Shown piece by piece: positions 58,301 to 64,000 of a DNA stretch of 64,000 bases (position 1 is its first letter; the number at the start of each line of letters is the position of its first letter). Source of the DNA: Chamaecrista fasciculata. Its lineage: Eukaryota > Streptophyta > Magnoliopsida > Fabales > Fabaceae. The notes beneath the pieces are model-generated. The model was not told the origin of the DNA and searched no databases. It saw only the letters and a list, made by a program, of their open reading frames with translations. The stretch is taken from positions 27,010-91,009 of the forward strand of contig QANZ01009912.1 in NCBI GenBank assembly GCA_003254925.1. Reading direction: 5' to 3'. The position numbers and the translations under genes were made by a program.

Positions 58301-58835
58301 CGAATCACCTGAAACCATTTGCTTCTCTTTAATTTTGTGTTCGTCTTTCTCATTACTCTTTAATTTCTTGGTTAAAGAGAAAAGCTGCTTAAAGGGAGGA
58401 TTCCATCGATCGTTCTTGGACAAAAGTCACCCTCAAGTTAGCATTTCTTCAACCGATCGACACACCTAGTGTCAATGCAACAACTCGAGCCACCATCCAC
58501 TTGTTCATGGGAAAATACATGAGAAACATATATCCTTGATCTTTTAATAATTACTGACCATTTGACATAAATAGAAAAAAGAAAGATTCATTGAACCTAA
58601 AAAGTTAATACTTCTAATATATTATTTCATGTCTTTAAAGGGATAGTATTAGAAATTGAGAAACCTTTATAAATTAATCATAATGTGTAATGAAATTATC
58701 TTTAAAAAAGTAATTAATTAATTAAAATAAGCACAATGTAATATAATCAAGATACTTCAAATTATATAAATAGCAATGTAATGTTTCAACTAATTAATTA
58801 TACATGGATATATTTTTTAAATAAAGGAAAAGAAT
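58301..58835. other. AT-rich DNA between hairpin repeat units
   Basis: No gene, RNA or bounded repeat recognised. Confidence 0.45.
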
Positions 58836-58837
58836 TA

Positions 58838-59705
58838 GAAATTTAATCAATGGTATTAAATCTTTAGTTAATGTTATCATATTTTTAGTTCAGGTACAAG
58901 CTAAGTCAAAGCTATCGCATTATTAGCTAAAAGAAAATTTTGAATTTTTAAGAAAAAAAATGGAAAAATGACTAAATGAATATGTCTAAATCTAAAATCA
59001 AACAGGTAATGATATAGACTCCACCCTTAGATCCAATTGTTTGGTCTCGTGATTTGTGTAGCACATATCTCAAAACAAAAAAGTTGATCAGATCCGACAA
59101 TGGAAATGCCATAGATTTTTTCAAACCAAATTTCAGTCTTAAATAGTTTGACAAAAAAGAAAGGAGAAAGAGTGAAAGCTTTACCAACTCTGACCAGAGG
59201 AATTAACTAGAAAATCACAACGAACGGGTAATGATATAGACTCCACTACCCGATCCAATTATTTTGTCTCGAGATTTGTGTATCACATATCTCAAGACAA
59301 ACAAGTTGATCAGATCCAACGATGGAGAGGCCATAAAGTTTTCCAAACCAAATTTCAATCTTAAATAATTTGACAAAAAAGAAAGGGGAAAGATCGAAAG
59401 CTTTAACAACTCAGACAAGAGGGATTAAGTTAGAGAGCCACAACGAAAATTGACTAAGTTAATATGTCTAAATCTAAAACCAAACGGGTACGTAATGATA
59501 TAGATTCCACCGTCAGATTCAATTTTTTTTATCTCGAGATTTGTGTAGCACATGTCTCAAGAAAAAAAGAGTTGATCAGATCCGATGGTGGAGAGGCTAG
59601 ATTTCAATCTTAAATAATTTGACAAAAAAAAAGGGGGGGAAGAGTGAAAGCTTTACCAATTCAGATAAAAGGGATTAAGCCAAAGAGCCACAAGTGAAGG
59701 TGATC
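58838..59705. repeat. Hairpin repeat array, right part, three H blocks in tandem
   Basis: A (58838-59005), then H-B three times, with H at 59019-59104, 59240-59327 and 59505-59592 (spacings about 221 and 265 bp). Each H keeps the imperfect palindrome gtctcgagatttgtgta...cacatatctcaagac and outer arms of the type ccgtcagatc / gatccgacgatgg. Some minus-strand frames of 62-71 codons run through H and B, but they differ between copies and are not conserved. Confidence 0.8.
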
Positions 59706-60104
59706 TAAGAGTTCTCTCACCAGTCCATTATTTTTTAACCACTTGATATTTAGATCGAAATCATACATAGCTCCGATTTCCCCTTTCACTCCAAATTGGT
59801 CCATGGTATATATGGATTTTCACTTATATATTGATGCTATTGGGTTCTGATGAGATTCATATGCATATACACATGTTTTTTTTTTTAAAGATCTGACTAT
59901 TGCTCTTTGTGTTCTTTTTTTATTTATTTCAAGAAACAGTAATTTGAAAATCTTTGTTGGCTTTTGTTAACACTCCCTTTCGATTTATTTATGATAAAGT
60001 GGTTATTTCAAGGTGTCACTCGAGCGTTAGGGCTTGAAAGATGATCTAAGTATAAAATTTTCAGTTGTCCCATCATATAATTTAATTTGTCTTCAATTTC
60101 TATG
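59706..60104. other. No recognisable gene
   Basis: Plain AT-rich sequence left of the 2.47-kb element. It may be continuous with 62593 onwards, the pre-insertion neighbour. Confidence 0.4.
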
Positions 60105-60651
60105 TTTAATTATAGAGTAAATTACTAAATTGGTCCCTGGATTATTGGCTCGCTGACAGATTGGTCCCTAGATTAACGAAATTGACAAATAGGCCCCCGA
60201 ATTTTACAAATGTTACTCAAATTGGTCCTTCCGTGAAGTCTCTGTTTGCCAACCCGCTGACGTGCCACATCAACAGTTGGAAAATTGAAAAAAAAGCCAA
60301 TTGTGCATTTAGTGCCACATAAGCATTAATACTGTTAACGTGCCACGTCAGCAGTTGGAAAACTGAAAAAAAAAAAAGCCAATTGTGCATTTAGTGCCAC
60401 ATAAGCATTAATACTTAAAAAAAAATATTTACTTCAAAATTCAAATTGGTCCCTGAGTTATATTTTTTTCAGAAAAAAAAAAAAGTTAATTTTTACTCAC
60501 CCATTCTTATCCCATTATTTTCAATTCCCTCTCTTTTTCATCATCTTCATTCATTTTAGTCCCAAATCCTAAAAATAAAATTGTAAAGTGACCCAAAACT
60601 CTACCAAACATTCCAATTTAGTCCTTAAAAGTATTAAAAATCCTAAAATCT

Positions 60652-60703
60652 AAACCCTAAAACCCTAAACCCTAAACCTTAAAACCTAAACCCTAAACCC
60701 TAA
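60652..60703. repeat. Telomere-like CCCTAAA tract
   Basis: Irregular repeats of ccctaaa and close variants (ccctaaaa, ccttaaa), the Arabidopsis-type plant telomere unit. It lies in the left arm of the 60115-62582 element, and reverse counterparts lie in the right arm at about 61797-61856 and 62099-62160. Being inside an element, it does not mark a chromosome end. Confidence 0.7.
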
Positions 60704-61796
60704 AATCCTAAAATTATAAAGTGTCTCAAAACTCTTCCAAACATTTCAATTTAGTCCTTAAAAATATTTAAAACCCTAAAACTCTAAACCCTAAGCCCTA
60801 ACAAAAATCTAATTTGAGTAATTAGGACCCTCACCCATTCTTATCCCATTATTCTCAATTCCCCCTCTTTTCATCATCTTCATTCATATTAGTCGCAAAT
60901 CCTCAAAATAAAATTGTAAAGTGTCCCAAAACTCTTTCAAACATTCCAATTTAGTTCTTAAAAATATTAAAAACCCTAAAACCTAAAACTTAATTTTTTT
61001 TTTATTTTCATCTTCATGTTCCCAGATTAATTTTTTTTAATCATCATGATCATGTTTCTCTTCTCAAATCATGGTAAACATCTTCATCTTCATCTTCCCA
61101 TTTCCAAATTTTGAACATCATCATCATCATCTTCATCCCCATCCTCACTCTCTCTCCTCTCCGATTCGTCCTCTCATCTCCCCCTCTCTCGGATTCCTAA
61201 AACCCTCGTCTCCCACAAGATTCAAATCCTTCATCAAGTACAAAAATATATGAGATCACAGATCAGAAACGTCACTTGAAGGGTTCTAGCCTCTTGAGTC
61301 TCTCTAATTGCCTGAACAAGAGCAGCAGTGGCAAGCGCTTCGACGCTCCAATTTTAAAAACAAGTGGCCGAGGAACGGGTTTTGAATCTGAGGCGGAAGA
61401 CGAAGATGAAGAAGTGGAAGAGGCGGAAGAGGATGGGTTTTGAATCTGAGAAATGGGTATGGAAGTTTTTTAAAGAAAAAAATTTCAGGGAAAAGAAGAA
61501 GATGGTGATGATGATGAACTAAGGGTTCAAATTTGGGTGTGGGTTTTGAATTAGAGAAATATAGAAAAAATTTAGGGGTGATGGCTGTGGTGTGATATGA
61601 AGAAGAAGAAGATGAAGATGGAGATGTAGTTGATGGAGATGGTGATGGCTGTGTTGTGATATGGTGGAGAAGACGAGATGAAGATGAAGATTGGGATTAA
61701 AATAAAACTTAGGGGGTTTAGAGATTGGGATAAAAAAAATTAGGGGGTTTGAATATTAAAAAAAAAATTAAGTTTTAGAGGATTTACGAATTTAGG

Positions 61797-62160
61797 TTTT
61801 AGGGTTAGGGGTTTAGGGTTTATGGTTAGAGTTTTAGGGTTTGGGGTTTAGGGTTTTTAATATTTTTAAGGACTAAATTGGATGAAGATGAAAATTAAAA
61901 AAAAAAATAAGTTTTAGGGCTTTAGGATTTTTAATATTTTTAAGGACTAAATTGGATGTTTGGAAGAGTTTTGGGACACTTTACACTTTTATTTTGAGAA
62001 TTTGGGACTAAAATGAATGAAGATGATGAAAAAGATGGGGAATTGAGAATAATGGGATAAGAATGAGTGAGAGACCTAATTGCTCAAATTAAATTTTTTA
62101 GGGTTTAGAATTTTAGGGTTTAGGGTTTGGGGTTTGGGGTTTATGATTTAGGTTTTAGAG
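61797..62160. repeat. Telomere-like TTTAGGG tracts in the right arm
   Basis: Two degenerate tracts (61797-61856 and 62099-62160) of ttagggtttagggtt type mirror the left-arm CCCTAAA tract, separated by a ggactaaattggatg... block that is itself repeated at about 61941 and 62176. Confidence 0.6.
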
Positions 62161-62602
62161 TTTTTAATACTTTTAAGGATTAAAGTGGAATGTTTGGAAG
62201 AGTTTTGAGACACTTTACAATTTTATTTTGAGGATTTGAGACTAAAATGAATGAAGATGATGAAAAAGTAAGAAATTGAAAATAATTGAAAAAAAATATA
62301 ACTTAGGGACCTATTTGAATTTTGAAGGAAATGTTTTTTTTAAGTATTGATGCTTATGTGGCACTAAATGCACAGTTGCCTTTTTTTTTTTTTTCCAGTT
62401 TTCCAACTGCGTGCCACGTAGCAGTTAACGGCCACGTCAGCGGGTTGGCAAACAGAGACTTCACAGAAGGACTAATTTGAGTAACGTTTGTAAAATTCGG
62501 GGACCTATTTGTGCATTTCGTTAATTTGGGGACCAATCTGTCAACGAGCTAATAATCCAGGGACCAATTTAATATTTTACTCTTTAATTATATATGTACA
62601 GG

Positions 62603-62697
62603 ATTCTAAAGACAAAGCTATTGCAACAACTCCGATTTCAACATTTTACGAATCACCAGCAAATGATCTTGGTGATACATGCTCAAGGAAGGAGGTA
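62603..62697 (+). other. Exon-like open segment, unassigned
   Basis: An open 95-base stretch reads DSKDKAIATTPISTF and ESPANDLGDTCSRKE between an acceptor-like tgtacag and a donor-like gaggtatat. Its composition is more coding-like than the surroundings. I recognise no family and see no partner exons; the window ends about 1.3 kb further on. It might be one exon of a gene interrupted by the 2.47-kb element, or chance. Confidence 0.25.
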
Positions 62698-62699
62698 TA

Positions 62700-63285
62700 T
62701 ATATTTGTAGCTATTTTCTTTTCTAGTGTTTTTTGTCTCCTTATTTGAATCATCATTTGGTGTTAGATTTCTTTAAGATTACATTTCATTTCTATCATAC
62801 AAGCATGTCTTTGATTTCTAAAATTTGCAACTAGAGCCATTACTCTCTCAATAACCTCACAACAAATTAATTGACAATCTCATAACTAAAAGATTGAATC
62901 TATACACTTTCAATGTATTTCAATTTTTTTAAAAAAAATTAAAAAATATGAGGGATCATTTTGTAATCCTCATCACATCGTCTTTTTTTTTTTCAAAAAA
63001 TAAAGTCAACATATTGATGCCCCTAATTAGACAGGGTATTTTAATTTGGAGTTGTTACTATTCAAAAAGGGAGAAAGTAATGGAAGGGAATCTTATATAA
63101 TTGTGTTATGTCCTTTTGTTTGAAAACTTAAAAATTTAATAGTAACATAATGGCTGGAGTGGTTATTTTTTAATTTTTATAGTGACTAATAAATTTAAAA
63201 TACTTTAAATTTAAACATTAATGACTCCCTCAATCAAAGTTTTAGACTTGAACATATATTTGAACTTAAAACGAGAGAGATATCA
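62700..63285. other. AT-rich intergenic DNA
   Basis: No gene or bounded repeat seen; GGTCC-family phrases begin to appear near 63240. Confidence 0.45.
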
Positions 63286-63290
63286 CTATA

Positions 63291-63526
63291 TTTAGTCTTT
63301 TAAAACTAAAAGTGATAAATTATAAAATCATGTAGACCTATCTAAAACAAATGAAACATTTAAGTTTAATTTAAGATCTATCACATACTTTTGAGACCAA
63401 TGTAAATATTTGGTCTTTTAAGACTAAAAGTGATAAATTATAAAATAATGTAGACCTATCTAAAACAAATGAAACATGTAAGTCTAATTTAAGATCTATC
63501 ACATACTTTTGAGACCAATGTAAATA
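63291..63526. repeat. 118-bp tandem duplication
   Basis: Units 63291-63408 and 63409-63526 are nearly identical, with about six substitutions (for example aaaatcatg versus aaaataatg, catttaagttt versus catgtaagtct). The unit holds family B phrases such as cttttgagaccaatgtaaat, so it is a duplicated fragment of such an element. Confidence 0.85.
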
Positions 63527-63960
63527 TTTGGAATATATATATATGCATGAAATATTATGTAAAGTACAATTCATGGTTAAATATGCTCATAACATTATAG
63601 TATCTTGAAATTTCTACGTATATATGAGGTAAATGGATACACTCAAGAAGAAAAAAAGCAAAATGAAAAGTAAGAGAGATGACTAAAATGGATGAATGCA
63701 AAATAATCTCTCAATAGAATGGAAATTGTACAACAGTGAGGCCCCATTTGAGTTGGGCAAAACTTTTAAACCAAGTCTAAACCAAATTCATCTTACTACA
63801 ATACAACTCATTCCCCTATTTATTCTTACTCTACTATAACAATTTTCTTAACAAACTTGCATCAGAGCTCCACAATCTTGAAAGGCTCTTTCCGTGCTCT
63901 TGCTTCACACTTCTCGATTTCTCGTGCCCCTTCTGTGAGTCATACGCCACGTCAACCTTC

Positions 63961-64000
63961 TGTTGGAGATTGTGCCCTAGGGCCAATCATTTTATAGATA
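63961..64000 (+). mobile_element. Probable LTR start cut by the window end
   Basis: The sequence tgttggagattgtgccctag followed by ggccaatcattttat has the TG start and general look of plant copia LTR heads. Only 40 bases are visible, so neither its end nor a target duplication can be checked. Confidence 0.35.

Larger units (their letters stand above)
60115..62582. mobile_element. 2.47-kb Mutator-like long-TIR element with perfect 10-bp TSD
   Basis: The left end gagtaaattactaaattggt mirrors the reversed right end gagtaaaatattaaattggt. The arms stay inverted for hundreds of bases (ctgtttgccaacccgctgac at about 60241 versus gtcagcgggttggcaaacag at about 62437). The 10 bases tttaattata flank it exactly (60105-60114 and 62583-62592). 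Its termini are those of the 277-bp foldback at 43299-43575. Inside are repeated ttagtcc blocks, telomere-like tracts and a GA-rich, less AT-rich centre with no transposase. Open frames within (for example 61071-61253) are low-complexity. Confidence 0.85.

Noticed and set aside
58972-59418. Two similar 67-71-codon minus-strand frames as a duplicated small gene
   Set aside because: They follow the repeated H and B blocks; the corresponding frame is broken by stops or shifts in the other copies, so there is no sign of coding selection.
60652-60703. A chromosome end or true telomere
   Set aside because: The CCCTAAA tract is short, degenerate and lies inside a bounded transposable element with unique DNA on both sides.
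1-64000. CRISPR arrays, bacterial operons or phage-like systems
   Set aside because: No regularly spaced identical repeats with unique spacers, no prokaryotic gene organisation; all genes are spliced plant genes.

Overview
This is a gene-poor, AT-rich, repeat-laden plant nuclear window. The evidence is spliced genes with GT-AG introns, an NB-LRR resistance gene, a cucumisin-type subtilase, a TRICHOME BIREFRINGENCE-LIKE (TBL) cell-wall gene, CCCTAAA telomere-type motifs and plant-type hAT, Mutator-like, copia, gypsy, LINE and SINE remnants. An angiosperm eudicot, probably a rosid, fits best. I cannot name the species. Three assembly gaps or ambiguous stretches are present (single n at 18117 and 33049, and 239 n at 48187-48425).

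Layout. 1-3410 is repeats and two hAT-like MITEs. 3411-8119 (+) is an apparently intact five-exon CC-NB-LRR gene of about 1284 aa. 8120-10540 is a hAT MITE and a candidate solo LTR. 10796-19942 (-) is an 11-exon sugar-phosphate/nucleotide-sugar translocator of the TPT family (489 aa) with a 13-bp micro-exon and leader exons reaching about 20790. 20850-28600 has no convincing gene: it holds several TIR elements (one with a 9-bp target duplication), a long GA microsatellite, T-rich low-complexity DNA and a gypsy-type remnant. 28685-31541 (-) is a two-exon subtilase of 750 aa. 31800-41480 is a repeat zone: tandem repeats, a 2.7-kb LTR-like unit, a LINE RNase H pseudogene and a truncated copia element with LTR, primer-binding site and gag. 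41527-52055 (-) is a five-exon TBL gene (364 aa) whose introns are swollen to about 9.4 kb by repeats. 52140-64000 has no convincing gene: it holds MITEs, a tRNA-derived SINE, an array of repeats built round a near-palindromic hairpin, a gypsy fragment, a 2.47-kb TIR element with telomere-like motifs, and a probable LTR cut by the window edge.

The four intact genes do not form a pathway; they are independent plant genes for intracellular immunity, Golgi/plastid-type metabolite transport, secreted proteolysis and wall polysaccharide acetylation. What ties the window together is its mobile DNA. Many TIR elements share arms made of spaced GGTCC/GGACC motifs. Several insertions can be bounded to the base by their target-site duplications: hAT-type at 1224-1750, 2225-2928, 8672-9291 and 45278-45660; Mutator-type at 24509-25420, 43299-43575, 47110-47557 and 60115-62582. 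All exon structures were worked out by hand from reading frames and splice sites, without transcript evidence.
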